DNA of 24,576 bases from a virus, in the IMG/VR virus record IMGVR_UViG_3300042402_001675, positions 1-24,576 of that record. One strand, written 5' to 3'. Made by a program: the position numbers and the translations under genes. A model generated the notes under the pieces. That model ran no database searches. It worked only from the letters and a program-made list of their open reading frames with translations, and was not told where the DNA came from. Below, in pieces: positions 7,361 through 15,352 of this stretch (the stretch's first letter is position 1; the number at the start of each line of letters is the position of its first letter).

Positions 7361-8908
7361 CTACGCCTCCCGGTCGTGCAGCGCCAGCTCGACCTCAAAC
7401 ACCGCGCCCGCCTCGGTGTTGGCGACGAAGTCCCACGCCTCGTATCGGTTCAGCACCGCCGGACGCCACGGCGCGCCGGTCGGCGTGCTGACCACGCCGA
7501 CGGGACGCTTGCGGCTGCCCTCGTAGACGGCGTGGAACCGGCCGCTGACCCCGTCCAGGGTGACCGACGCACCCGGCGGCAGGCCGTTGATCTGGATCGG
7601 GAACCAGGTGTCCTCGCACGCCGGGTCGGCGGTGGCCGGGGCGAAGAACGCCTGCAAGCCCAGCGGCTCGGTGCCGGTGTTGGTGATGGTGACGCTGACC
7701 GTGCTGGTGCGACACCGCATCGGCGCGCTGGTCGGCGGGATGTGAAAGACGTGGGACTCGATGCTGCCCACCGGCAGGCACCCGCCGCACACCGGCGGCG
7801 GGGTGGTGACCTCCGGCAGCAGCTCCGGCGTGCAGTCGGTGCTGAACAGCGTCGGCATCTCCGAACATGACTCCGGCCGGGTGCAGCCCGCGCCGTGGAC
7901 CCAGTTGACCGGCTGGCTGGTGATGGAGTCCCACGACACCGGCACCACTACGGCCGGGGAGTACAGGTACGGGCTGCACGCGGTCATGTCCCACGTCACC
8001 CGGTAGATGTTGGCCTGGCGGTTGTTGCCGCCGCCGGTGGCCTCGGTGACGGTGGGCTCCTTGGTCAGCACGACATTGCGCGCCTCCCGCCACAGGCGGT
8101 CGGGGTCGACCACGCTCTCGCCGGGGTGCGCGGCCAGGAACTCCAGGGTGGAGCCGTCGATGTCGGTGGACGCGCGGAGCTGGCACGCCAGCCACGTCAG
8201 CCCGTACTGGAGCCCGGCGCTGGTGCAGGCCACCAGGATCGCCTCAAAAGTGATGGAGCGCGAGGTGTCGCGGTGCAGGCCGGGCACCGCCCCGTGACCG
8301 GCGTTCTCGGTGATCTTGCGGTCCACCGGGATGGTGTCCAGGCCGTCAACGCGGGCCACCCACACCCCGCCGAACTCCATCGACTCGGGGAACTCGGGGC
8401 TGTACCACGGGGCCAGCTCGGGTCGGTAGGGGCCGTGGTTCAGGAAGAACTGCAACCCGACCCAGGAGTCGTCAATCACCACCTCCAGTTCACAGCCGCA
8501 CAGCCGCGACACCGGGGCGCAGCGGGCATCGACGGTGAACAGCCCACGGGTGTAGCGGGCGGTGCCGTAGGGCTCGGTGTAGAGGCCGGGGCGCACCTCG
8601 ACCGACTCCGACGGGATGGCGAACAGGCCACGGCTGACCTCGGTCAGGGAGCAGTCGGCACCGTTGACGACGTTGAGCCCCTGGCTGACTTCCTGCGCCC
8701 CGGTGGGCGGGGTGAACAGGTTGGAGCTGACCTCTTGGCTGTTGGCGGGGATGGCGAACAGGCCACGGCTGACCTCGACCAGCGCGGCGTCGGGCACGCC
8801 GAACACCTCGATGTCGGAGGTCGGCGTGGACTTGCCCAGGTGCGTGCTGACCCGCGACGAGTTGGCGAACTCGACCCCGTCCAGCGCGAAGAACCCTCGA
8901 TAGGTCAC
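7361..8908 (-). CDS. Minor tail protein following the tape measure (515 aa)
   Basis: Starts at GTG 8908, with AGGAG four bases upstream that overlaps the tape measure stop. The position directly after the tape measure is where the distal tail protein or its equivalent normally lies. Residues 40-130 hold short degenerate repeats built on EVSxxL[FN] and RGLFAIP: VEVSRGLFAIP at 44-54 and TEVSRGLFAIP at 89-99, with weaker copies near 59, 73, 104 and 119. The middle is a more regular tail domain (DDSWVGLQFFLNHGPY, FGGVWVARVDGLD). The C-terminal third is cysteine-rich (near CGGCLPVGS) and contains VSVTITNTGTEPLGLQAFF, an Ig-like strand pattern. A role in tail-tip assembly is inferred from position. 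Confidence 0.8.
   Translation of the reverse strand: MTYRGFFALDGVEFANSSRVSTHLGKSTPTSDIEVFGVPDAALVEVSRGLFAIPANSQEVSSNLFTPPTGAQEVSQGLNVVNGADCSLTEVSRGLFAIPSESVEVRPGLYTEPYGTARYTRGLFTVDARCAPVSRLCGCELEVVIDDSWVGLQFFLNHGPYRPELAPWYSPEFPESMEFGGVWVARVDGLDTIPVDRKITENAGHGAVPGLHRDTSRSITFEAILVACTSAGLQYGLTWLACQLRASTDIDGSTLEFLAAHPGESVVDPDRLWREARNVVLTKEPTVTEATGGGNNRQANIYRVTWDMTACSPYLYSPAVVVPVSWDSITSQPVNWVHGAGCTRPESCSEMPTLFSTDCTPELLPEVTTPPPVCGGCLPVGSIESHVFHIPPTSAPMRCRTSTVSVTITNTGTEPLGLQAFFAPATADPACEDTWFPIQINGLPPGASVTLDGVSGRFHAVYEGSRKRPVGVVSTPTGAPWRPAVLNRYEAWDFVANTEAGAVFEVELALHDREA
8613..8777 (-). repeat. Exact 30-bp direct repeat inside the minor tail gene
   Basis: The 30 bases at 8613-8642 recur exactly at 8748-8777, an offset of 135 bases or 45 codons. 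They encode the VSRGLFAIP core of two protein repeats. Weaker copies of the same peptide pattern lie around and between them. The exact DNA identity suggests recent duplication or gene conversion. Confidence 0.85.
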
Positions 8909-8915
8909 GACGCTC

Positions 8916-11900
8916 CTAACTCGTCAGGGACAGCAGCCGGTCATGGATGACCCGCGCGCCCTGCTCGTTGCCCGTCACGCTGATCGGGGCGTGAATGACG
9001 GTAGATGACTTGCCCACCGGCAGGCCGCGCTCCAGCGTGGCGACCAGCCGGTCGAAGCTGGCCGTCTGCGCCGGGGACAGCACCCGCTCTGGGGCGATGG
9101 TCGCCTTGCGCATCAGCCCGACGCCGGAGGCAACGCCGCCGGAGTCGAAGGAACCGTTGCCGCCGAACAGCCCGCCGACCGATCCCAGCACCGTGGTCAG
9201 CCCACCGAAAATGCTGGCGAACAACATGCTGATGGGGTCGGCGATCTGCGCGCCCAGCCCACCACCGAACAGCGCGGTGGTCACACCGGGCGCGTTGGAC
9301 GACAGCGCCTCAAAGATGCCCGACACCGCCGTGGTGATGATGGCCTGGGCCAGCTCGCTGCCAATCTCGGCACCGATGTCGATGCCCGCCGACCCGGCGC
9401 TGCTGATGAGCGTGCCCACGATGCTGCCCGCACCGGGTGCCTGGGTGTTGATGGCCGCGCTGGCAGCCCCGGCCCCGGCCTGCACCAGCGCGTTGCCGAC
9501 GGCCTTGGCAATCGGGACGATGACCTTCTCGATGACGTACTTGACCAGCGCGTCGATGACGATCTTGAGGATGCGGATGCGTTCCTCGGCGGCGGCTTCC
9601 TCGCTGGTGGAGCTGCGGTCGGTCAGACCGGAGGTGTCGTTGCGCAGCCGACCGGCGGCGTCGAACGCCTTGAGCTCGCCCCGGAAGGCCCGTGTCTCCT
9701 CCGACATCTGCACCAGGGTGTCGCGCTGGTCGATCTGCACGCCCAGCACCTTGAGCAGCACCTGCACCAGCAGGTTGACCACGGCACCCAGGATCGGTAT
9801 CTGGGACACGCCCAGCAGGTCAGCGCCGACGGTGGCGTTGGCGTTCTTGTTGCCGACGTTGCCGCCGGTCGCGTAGAACCGCAGCCCGTTGTTCTGCAAG
9901 AGCGCGGAGCGGAACGCCTCCACGCCGGAGAAGCCGCCCATGCGGGACACGTCGGCACTGGTGAGGACGTACTCGCCGGGCATGAGCATGGCCGGAACGG
10001 AGTCTCGGCCCGGCGTGCCGCCGGTGATCCCGCCACCCTCGGCCAGGCCGGGCAGCGGCAGCCCGGCCAGGATGCCACCGCCGCCACCGCCGCCGCCGGT
10101 CGAGTTGATGGCAGCGGCCACCCGGTCGGCGATGATCGGCCCGGCGGCGTTGCCGATCTCGGTGCCAACCGCCGTCCAGTCCCCGCCGGTCAGCCCCTGG
10201 ATGCCGCTGGTGACGCCGTCGCTGAGCACCGGACCCAGGACCTCGCCGCCCAGGCGGGCGTTGACCTCGTTGAGCACGGCCATCGTCTGGTCGTGCCTGG
10301 CCTTGTCGGCGGCGTCGGCGTTGGTGAACGTCCGGTCGATCAGCGCGGCGGTGTCGGAGTAGATGCGCCCTTGGGCATCCGGTGCGAGCTGGCCCTTCTG
10401 GATGTTCTCCGCACCGGCGTCGAAGCCGCCCTCGCGGGTGTAGTCGGGCACGTCGATCCCGGCGGCTTGCGCCAGCGCCAGCGGGTTGCGCTCCTCCACC
10501 AGGGTGCCCAGGTCGGTGGACGGGGCCGTCGGGGTCGAGGCGTAGCCCAGCGGGCCGGGCAGCGGCACCGACGTGGCGGCGGCGACCGCGTCACCGGCCA
10601 CCGCGCCCAGCGGCCCGGCGGCAGCCCCGCCCAGCATGGTGGTGATGTCCATCGGTGTCGCGCCCAGCGACGCCAGCGCGGCGGCGGCAGCCCGGCGCGG
10701 GTCGCCCATCGGCAGCGAGTCGTAGTCAAACGGTTCCTGCTTTTTCTCGCGCGCCTCCTTGGCGGCGTCGTTGGCCTGCCGCCGGTTGGCGATCTGATCG
10801 TTGAGGGTGTCGGTGCGCTGCCCGCTCAGCAGTTCGGTCTGGGCATCCTGGGCCTCGGTCAGCGCCTTGAGCGAGTCCTGATAGTCGGCCTCGGCCTTGG
10901 CCTTCTCAGCGTTGGTGACGGTCGCCGTCTGGTCGTTGATAGCAGCGTTGCGGGCGGCGAGTGCGGCATCCACGTCGGCCTGGGCGTCGGCGATCCTCTG
11001 CGCGGCATCGGTCGCGGCCTTGTTCGCCGCAGCTTGGCGCTCCCGGTTGTTGGCGTCGTCGGCTTGGCGCTGGAGCGCGTTGAGCACCGGGTCGTCAGTC
11101 GGCTCGGTGAACAGCGGGACGATGGGCACCGTGACCGGCTCCACGGTGACGGCGACCGGCGGCGCGGGAGGTGTACCCGGCGCGGGCGGCGCGACGGTGG
11201 GTGTGGTCGGTGACGCGGGCATCCCCGGCGTCTGGACGGGAGTCGGGGCTGGGGTCGGCGCGGGCGTCGGCGTCGGCCGGGCGGCGGCACCGACACCGTC
11301 GCCACCCGCACCAAACAGCGGGGCGTCCAGCGCAGGCGTGGCGGGCACCGGAGCGCCGTTGGCACCGCTGCCTAAGCCGAGGCTTGACGTGGACGACTGC
11401 GGCGTGAGGGCCGCAGCGCCGGGAAGGTTGGGAGTGTTGACCGTGTGGGCATGGACGTGGTCCATGTGGTTGTCGGTCGGGTTGCCTAGGTCGCCCATCG
11501 GTGACGAGCTGCCGTCAGGGTTCCACTGCTTCTGCTGCCAGAGGACGTAGTCCACGCCGAGGGCAGCAGAGTTGTCCAGCAGGTACTTGGCGACGCTGTC
11601 GCCGTATGCCTTCCCGCTGGGGCTTCCCCAGTTGGGGATCATTACGTCGATGGCCTCGCCACGGAAGTGCTCGTTATAACCGTCGGGCTCGCGCCAGCCG
11701 CCGATGGTGGTGATCTCGGGGAACGCCTGCTCCACCGCAGTCTTGGCCTGGACGGTGTTGGGGTTGAGACCGGCGTTGGAGCCGGTGCGCCCGACAGGTC
11801 CTCCGGTGCCCCACGCCGCCGGGTTGGGACCGCCAGCGGCCCCGTTGCCGCCAGGACCAAACAGCGACACGCCCACCGGCAGCTCGCGGTACTTCTTGAA

Positions 11901-13793
11901 GAAGTCGTCCATCGCGGTCTCGGCGGCGGGGATGCCGGTGACCGCAATCGGGACATCGACGCCGTTTTTCGGCAGCGCGCCCAGCTCGGTGTTGAACGCG
12001 GAGGTCTCGCCGGTCGCGGCCTTGGCCTTCTCGGCGGCGTCGTTCAGTGCGTCGTGGAGCTTGGTGGCGTCGAAGTTCGCCATGCTCTCGCCGACGGCGG
12101 TCAGACCCTCGCCGAAACTGAACGCCGCCTCGGACTGCTTGCGCAGCTCGGCGGCGGTCGCGCTGTCGCCCCGCAGGTCGGCCTGCCACGCCTGGAACTT
12201 GAGGACGGCACCCTGGATGTTGCCCAGCCCGCCGCCCAACTGACCGACGGCCTTGATGATCTCGCCGATGCCACGGACGGCGAACGCCCCGGCGTCGATG
12301 GCGACGCGGCCCAGGCTGATGAAGAAGTCGGTGATCTGCTCGCGGTTGTTGATGATCCAGGTGCTGAGCTTCTCCATCGCTGGACCGGCGACCTCGGCCA
12401 GCGACATCTGGACGCTGTTGGCGGCGACCTCGATGCTGCGCTTGGCCTGCTCCCACCGGGCGGCGGCGGTCTGGCTAACCGTGTCCGACGCCTTCTGCGC
12501 CGCCCCGGCGACCTCGCCGAACTCGCTGGCGGCGGTGGACAGGTTCATGCTGTTGAGCGCGTCGCCCAGGTCCTCGGACTGGGTGCCGAACAGGGCCACC
12601 TGGATCGCGGCTTTCTTAACCGGGTCCTGTATCCCGGCGATCTTGTCGATGACCTGCTGGAAGGTGTCGCGGGCGGTCTGCCCGCCTTGGGCGAAGGCGG
12701 CGGCGGTGTCCTTGGCTGACAGGCCCAGGTTCTCGTAGGCGGCGGTGGACAACTTGGAGCCGTCGATCGACCGGATCGAGAACTCCTTGAGCGCGTCGGC
12801 AGCCTTGTCGGTGTCGCGGGCACCGCCGCGCACCGCCTGCTGGATCAGCCCGAAGGCGTCAGCACCGTCGAGGCCGATCTTGCGAAACTGGGTGCCATAT
12901 TCCGTAATCGTGTCGAACAGGTCGCCGCTGGTGTTCAGACCCCGCTGCTGGGCGGCGGTGATGAGGTCGAACGCCTCGGTCACGTCGTCGGCCAGCCCGG
13001 TGCGCACCGCCTGCTGCGCCGCGCGCACCGCCGCCGGTATTTCCTCGCCGGTTACCTGGGCGACGGTGTTGAGCTGACCGACGATCTTCTCGGTGTCGGC
13101 GGCGTTGGCGTTGGGGTCGAGGATGCCGCCCTGGACCGCCGCGCGCACGGCGTCGAGGTTGCCCGCGACCGACTCCCCAAACCCGGCGGCGTATGCCTCT
13201 GAGGCACCCGCGCCCAGCAGGCGCATCTGCTCGGGTTCCAGACCCAGCTTGGCCGCGACGTTGGCCTGCTCCTGAAGCTGGCCCATCCCGGCGATGATGT
13301 TGTCGGCCAGCACCTTGCCCGCCAGCAGTCCGATCCCGGCCGTCGCCGCCAGGGCGATACCGATCGGCCCGGCCTTGCTGCCCAGCGCGGCGATCGGCCC
13401 GCCGAAGCCCTGGACGAACCCGGCCCCGGCGGCAGCACCGGCGGCTGCCGCCCCGGCACCGACCTCGCCGACCCTGGTGGCGAAGCCGCCGACCGCCGCC
13501 GACACGGCGACGCCGATGTTGGACAGCTCCGACTGCATGGATGCGACCGACGCGCTGACAACGTCCTCGGCCTGCTCCAGCTCGGGGCGCAGCTTGGACG
13601 CGACGGCGATACCGCTGACGCCGGAGTCGATCTCCTTGAGCGAGGAGCGCATGTTGGCGACGGAGCGGTCGACCTCGCGCTCGGCCTTAGCCAGCGCAGG
13701 CTTGATGTCACTGGTGACGGTGCGGTTCAGCGTGGACGGTATGTCGCTGGCGTCAAGCTCGACCTTGACCGTTACCTTACCGGCGTCCACCAC
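8916..13793 (-). CDS. Tape measure protein with embedded peptidoglycan hydrolase-like domain
   Basis: The longest gene, 1625 aa. It sets tail length; the usual rule of about 1.5 Å per residue gives about 240 nm. The N-terminus (VTVKVELDASDIPSTLNRTV) and early helices are typical, followed by a Gly/Ala-rich hydrophobic stretch near 120-165. Residues about 690-785 resemble the ARB_07466/M15-like fold: GWREPDGYNEH, then H709-x6-D716 (HFRGEAID), LGVDYVLWQQKQW, and D778-H779-V-H781-A-H783. This could cut cell-wall peptide links during injection. A proline/threonine-rich linker (about 835-890) and a charged coiled coil (about 900-1020) follow. The C-terminal third has several hydrophobic helices. 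The GTG at 13793 is followed by a second GTG; neither has a clear ribosome-binding site. Confidence 0.95.
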   Translation of the reverse strand: MVDAGKVTVKVELDASDIPSTLNRTVTSDIKPALAKAEREVDRSVANMRSSLKEIDSGVSGIAVASKLRPELEQAEDVVSASVASMQSELSNIGVAVSAAVGGFATRVGEVGAGAAAAGAAAGAGFVQGFGGPIAALGSKAGPIGIALAATAGIGLLAGKVLADNIIAGMGQLQEQANVAAKLGLEPEQMRLLGAGASEAYAAGFGESVAGNLDAVRAAVQGGILDPNANAADTEKIVGQLNTVAQVTGEEIPAAVRAAQQAVRTGLADDVTEAFDLITAAQQRGLNTSGDLFDTITEYGTQFRKIGLDGADAFGLIQQAVRGGARDTDKAADALKEFSIRSIDGSKLSTAAYENLGLSAKDTAAAFAQGGQTARDTFQQVIDKIAGIQDPVKKAAIQVALFGTQSEDLGDALNSMNLSTAASEFGEVAGAAQKASDTVSQTAAARWEQAKRSIEVAANSVQMSLAEVAGPAMEKLSTWIINNREQITDFFISLGRVAIDAGAFAVRGIGEIIKAVGQLGGGLGNIQGAVLKFQAWQADLRGDSATAAELRKQSEAAFSFGEGLTAVGESMANFDATKLHDALNDAAEKAKAATGETSAFNTELGALPKNGVDVPIAVTGIPAAETAMDDFFKKYRELPVGVSLFGPGGNGAAGGPNPAAWGTGGPVGRTGSNAGLNPNTVQAKTAVEQAFPEITTIGGWREPDGYNEHFRGEAIDVMIPNWGSPSGKAYGDSVAKYLLDNSAALGVDYVLWQQKQWNPDGSSSPMGDLGNPTDNHMDHVHAHTVNTPNLPGAAALTPQSSTSSLGLGSGANGAPVPATPALDAPLFGAGGDGVGAAARPTPTPAPTPAPTPVQTPGMPASPTTPTVAPPAPGTPPAPPVAVTVEPVTVPIVPLFTEPTDDPVLNALQRQADDANNRERQAAANKAATDAAQRIADAQADVDAALAARNAAINDQTATVTNAEKAKAEADYQDSLKALTEAQDAQTELLSGQRTDTLNDQIANRRQANDAAKEAREKKQEPFDYDSLPMGDPRRAAAAALASLGATPMDITTMLGGAAAGPLGAVAGDAVAAATSVPLPGPLGYASTPTAPSTDLGTLVEERNPLALAQAAGIDVPDYTREGGFDAGAENIQKGQLAPDAQGRIYSDTAALIDRTFTNADAADKARHDQTMAVLNEVNARLGGEVLGPVLSDGVTSGIQGLTGGDWTAVGTEIGNAAGPIIADRVAAAINSTGGGGGGGGILAGLPLPGLAEGGGITGGTPGRDSVPAMLMPGEYVLTSADVSRMGGFSGVEAFRSALLQNNGLRFYATGGNVGNKNANATVGADLLGVSQIPILGAVVNLLVQVLLKVLGVQIDQRDTLVQMSEETRAFRGELKAFDAAGRLRNDTSGLTDRSSTSEEAAAEERIRILKIVIDALVKYVIEKVIVPIAKAVGNALVQAGAGAASAAINTQAPGAGSIVGTLISSAGSAGIDIGAEIGSELAQAIITTAVSGIFEALSSNAPGVTTALFGGGLGAQIADPISMLFASIFGGLTTVLGSVGGLFGGNGSFDSGGVASGVGLMRKATIAPERVLSPAQTASFDRLVATLERGLPVGKSSTVIHAPISVTGNEQGARVIHDRLLSLTS

Positions 13794-13829
13794 CGGCTCA
13801 GATTAGCCCAACGAAGTGCGGGGTCAGGG
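13772..13829 (-). other. Candidate +1 frameshift site at the end of the chaperone gene
   Basis: The chaperone ends CTG CCC TGA (stop at 13826-13824). CCC-TGA is a known type of +1 slip site: the proline tRNA could move from CCC to CCT and continue GAC CCC GCA. The shifted frame reads DPALRWANLSRWWTPVR and ends at TAA 13774-13772, inside the tape measure start. The extension is only about 17 residues, much shorter than a normal GT domain, and the reading rests only on sequence. Confidence 0.3.
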
Positions 13830-14147
13830 CAGGTCGACCACGCCGCGCATCAGTTCCCCGATGGTCTCGATGGTGTAGTCGGGGTCGTCGGGGTCCATCA
13901 GCCGGGAGAACACCTGCTCGTAGGACTCCGGCGACAGGTGGCGACTGATGAACAGGCCGGTCATATCGTTGCGCATCGTCGTGCTGACGTACTTGGACGT
14001 TGCCAGGGTGAACGCCGCCAGCGCCTGCTGGGTCGGCTTGCGGGCGTGCAGGGTGTCGCCCTTGAACTCCAGCTCCTGAAACTTGGTCTCGTCGGTGTCG
14101 GCGTCGATGACCTTGGGAGCTGCCTTGTCGGCCTTGCTGGCTGTCAT
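13824..14147 (-). CDS. Tail assembly chaperone (gpG-like)
   Basis: A 107-aa protein directly before the tape measure, the standard place of the lambda gpG-like chaperone that coats the tape measure during tail assembly. It has a short charged N-terminus (TASKADKAAPKVIDADTD), ELEFKGDTLHARKPTQQALA, then a helical body FTLATSKYVSTTMRND and FISRHLSPESYEQVFSRLMD, and ends TIGELMRGVVDLP. The ATG at 14147 lacks a good ribosome-binding site; an AAAGG lies too far upstream. Most such genes are followed by a long overlapping ORF expressed by frameshift, but here only 30 bases separate the stop from the tape measure start, so the usual GT fusion cannot be encoded. Confidence 0.8.
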   Translation of the reverse strand: MTASKADKAAPKVIDADTDETKFQELEFKGDTLHARKPTQQALAAFTLATSKYVSTTMRNDMTGLFISRHLSPESYEQVFSRLMDPDDPDYTIETIGELMRGVVDLP

Positions 14148-14171
14148 GCCGAGGACAATAACACCTTTGCG

Positions 14172-14576
14172 TCAGTTCAGATCGCGCAGCACGCGCGCGA
14201 CGGCGTTGGTGAGGAACGGCCGGGGCCGGGTGCCGGGGTGGTTGACCGACATGGCGAACACCGTGCGGCTGCCGACGGGGAAGCGCAGCGCGGCGGCGTT
14301 GCGCGGCCGGATGACGTGCGGCCGGGTGCCCTGGTGGACGAACCGGGAGTACGGCGCGTGGGAGGTGACCCCGCCGATGACGCGGAACGGTCCCAGCGCC
14401 AGGATCGGGTCCTCCTTGATGGCCTGGGCCATGCGGCCGGTATCGACCGGGGCGTTGGTGCGGGCGTCGGCGGCGACCAGCCGGATGATCTGGCGCATTC
14501 TGGTCTGGAGGATCGCACCGACCTCGCTGCCCATACCGCTGCCGTTGGGCTCAAAGTCCCCGGTCACTTTCGCCAT
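14172..14576 (-). CDS. HK97 gp10-like tail completion / head-tail connector protein
   Basis: A 134-aa protein resembling the HK97 gp10-like family, which acts in the neck or tail completion. Recognisable parts are RMRQIIRLVAADARTNAPVD followed by TGRMAQAIKED, a HAPYSRFVHQGTRPHVIRP stretch near residues 80-95, LRFPVGSRTVF, NHPGTRPRPFL and a C-terminal helix NAVARVLRDLN. The spacing between TGR and the HQGTxPH motif is normal for the family. The ATG is at 14576 with a weak AGGG about eight bases upstream. It is cut off from the other connector genes by the plus-strand cassette starting at 14648, whose promoter lies in the 71-base gap. Confidence 0.85.
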   Translation of the reverse strand: MAKVTGDFEPNGSGMGSEVGAILQTRMRQIIRLVAADARTNAPVDTGRMAQAIKEDPILALGPFRVIGGVTSHAPYSRFVHQGTRPHVIRPRNAAALRFPVGSRTVFAMSVNHPGTRPRPFLTNAVARVLRDLN

Positions 14577-14613
14577 GTCAGCGACCCTATCAACACGCCG
14601 GACGGGGTGGAGT

Positions 14614-14641
14614 TTGACAATACCTCCGTCTACGGTATTCT
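14614..14641 (+). promoter_or_regulatory. Promoter with operator-like inverted repeat, plus-strand cassette
   Basis: TTGACA (14614-14619) is followed by a 16-base spacer and TATTCT (14636-14641), which fits the mycobacterial TANNNT -10 element. Transcription should start about 7 bases on, at or next to the ATG at 14648. No Shine-Dalgarno precedes that ATG, so the mRNA is probably leaderless. AATACC (14619-14624) and GGTATT (14634-14639) form an inverted repeat across the spacer that would suit a repressor. Confidence 0.7.
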
Positions 14642-14647
14642 AGACGT

Positions 14648-14881
14648 ATGACCAAGACCGAAGCCGCCGAAACCATCGCCCTCCGCGTTGTCGTCAACGC
14701 CCGCAAGACCGGCCAGGTCATCACCAAGACCGCCGTCGAGGAGACCATGAGCGAGCTGGGCGGCGGGCACCACGGCGCGTTCCTCGCCGAAGCCGCTAAG
14801 AACACCAACTGGCGCACCGCGCTCCGCATCGCCACCGCCCTAGCAAAGGGCACCGGCGACTACCACCTCATCGCCCGATGA
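14648..14881 (+). CDS. Small hypothetical protein, first gene of plus-strand cassette
   Basis: A 77-aa mostly helical, basic protein (MTKTEAAETIALRVVVNARK, then KTAVEETMSELGGGHHGAFLAEAAKN and WRTALRIATALAKGTGDYHL). I do not recognise the family. It sits directly behind a strong promoter with no ribosome-binding site, so leaderless translation is expected. Its TGA overlaps an in-frame ATG of the next gene (ATGA at 14878). The opposing orientation and dedicated promoter suggest a moron, a cargo gene expressed apart from virion assembly, perhaps in lysogeny. A DNA- or RNA-binding role is possible from size and charge but unproven. Confidence 0.7.
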   Translation: MTKTEAAETIALRVVVNARKTGQVITKTAVEETMSELGGGHHGAFLAEAAKNTNWRTALRIATALAKGTGDYHLIAR

Positions 14882-14898
14882 CCCAAAAGGAAACGACT

Positions 14899-15153
14899 AT
14901 GACCACCCTCACCGCCGCCGCGTCTCGCATCCTCAACGAGCTGGCTTGCGTTGACGGCAACGCGACCTTCACCCCGCAGAGCAACAACCTTCCACCGCGC
15001 ACCCGTGTCTACGGCTCGCGTCAGGTCAGAACCATCCGTGCCTTGGAGGATGCAGGTCTGGTGACCGTCACCGAGAACCAGTGCTGGGACGGCAGCCGCT
15101 CAGTTCATCGTCGGGGCTTCAAGACCTACACCGTCAGCCTCGTCACCGCGTAA
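14899..15153 (+). CDS. Small protein with winged-helix-like pattern
   Basis: An 84-aa protein from the ATG at 14899, chosen because AAGGA lies seven bases upstream. An in-frame ATG at 14878, overlapping the previous stop, would add seven residues. The sequence AAASRILNELACVDGNATF, then SRQVRTIRALEDAGLVTVTE and a final strand KTYTVSLVTA is reminiscent of a small winged helix: a helix, a recognition-like helix (VRTIRALEDAGLV) and a β-wing. A role as a DNA-binding regulator of the cassette is therefore possible but not shown. Second gene of the cassette, 22 bases before the next ATG. Confidence 0.65.
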   Translation: MTTLTAAASRILNELACVDGNATFTPQSNNLPPRTRVYGSRQVRTIRALEDAGLVTVTENQCWDGSRSVHRRGFKTYTVSLVTA

Positions 15154-15175
15154 CTACAGCCGAAAGGACCACACC

Positions 15176-15352
15176 ATGCGCCGTTTCCGCGCCCCCGGCT
15201 CCCGCATCGAGCACTTCACCGCTGACGACACCGTAACCCTGTGCGGCATCGGTGCCCGCGCCGGTGCCCGCTACGGCGGCCCCGGCGACCCCGCCGGTAT
15301 GGACATCAAGCCCCGCCCGATCTGCGGCAAGTGCCGCGACGCCCGGCCATGA
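15176..15352 (+). CDS. Small putative zinc-binding protein (58 aa)
   Basis: Starts at ATG 15176 with AAAGGA seven bases upstream, and its TGA overlaps the next start (ATGA). Residues H13, C23, C50 and C53 (EHFTADDTVTLCG, then PICGKC) form a plausible four-ligand zinc site. Similar short His-Cys/CxxC proteins are widespread in actinobacteria and their phages without a known function. The good ribosome-binding site and four-base overlap with the next gene support its reality despite its small size. Confidence 0.65.
   Translation: MRRFRAPGSRIEHFTADDTVTLCGIGARAGARYGGPGDPAGMDIKPRPICGKCRDARP

Noticed and set aside
6329-7870. 513-codon plus-strand open frame across two minor tail genes
   Set aside because: It crosses the borders of two well-supported minus-strand genes and has shadow-type low-complexity composition.
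14577-14647. Divergent minus-strand promoter for the gp10-like gene
   Set aside because: TTGTCA is present on the minus strand, but the nearest -10-like sequence (TTGATA) is about 21 bases away, too far for a confident call.
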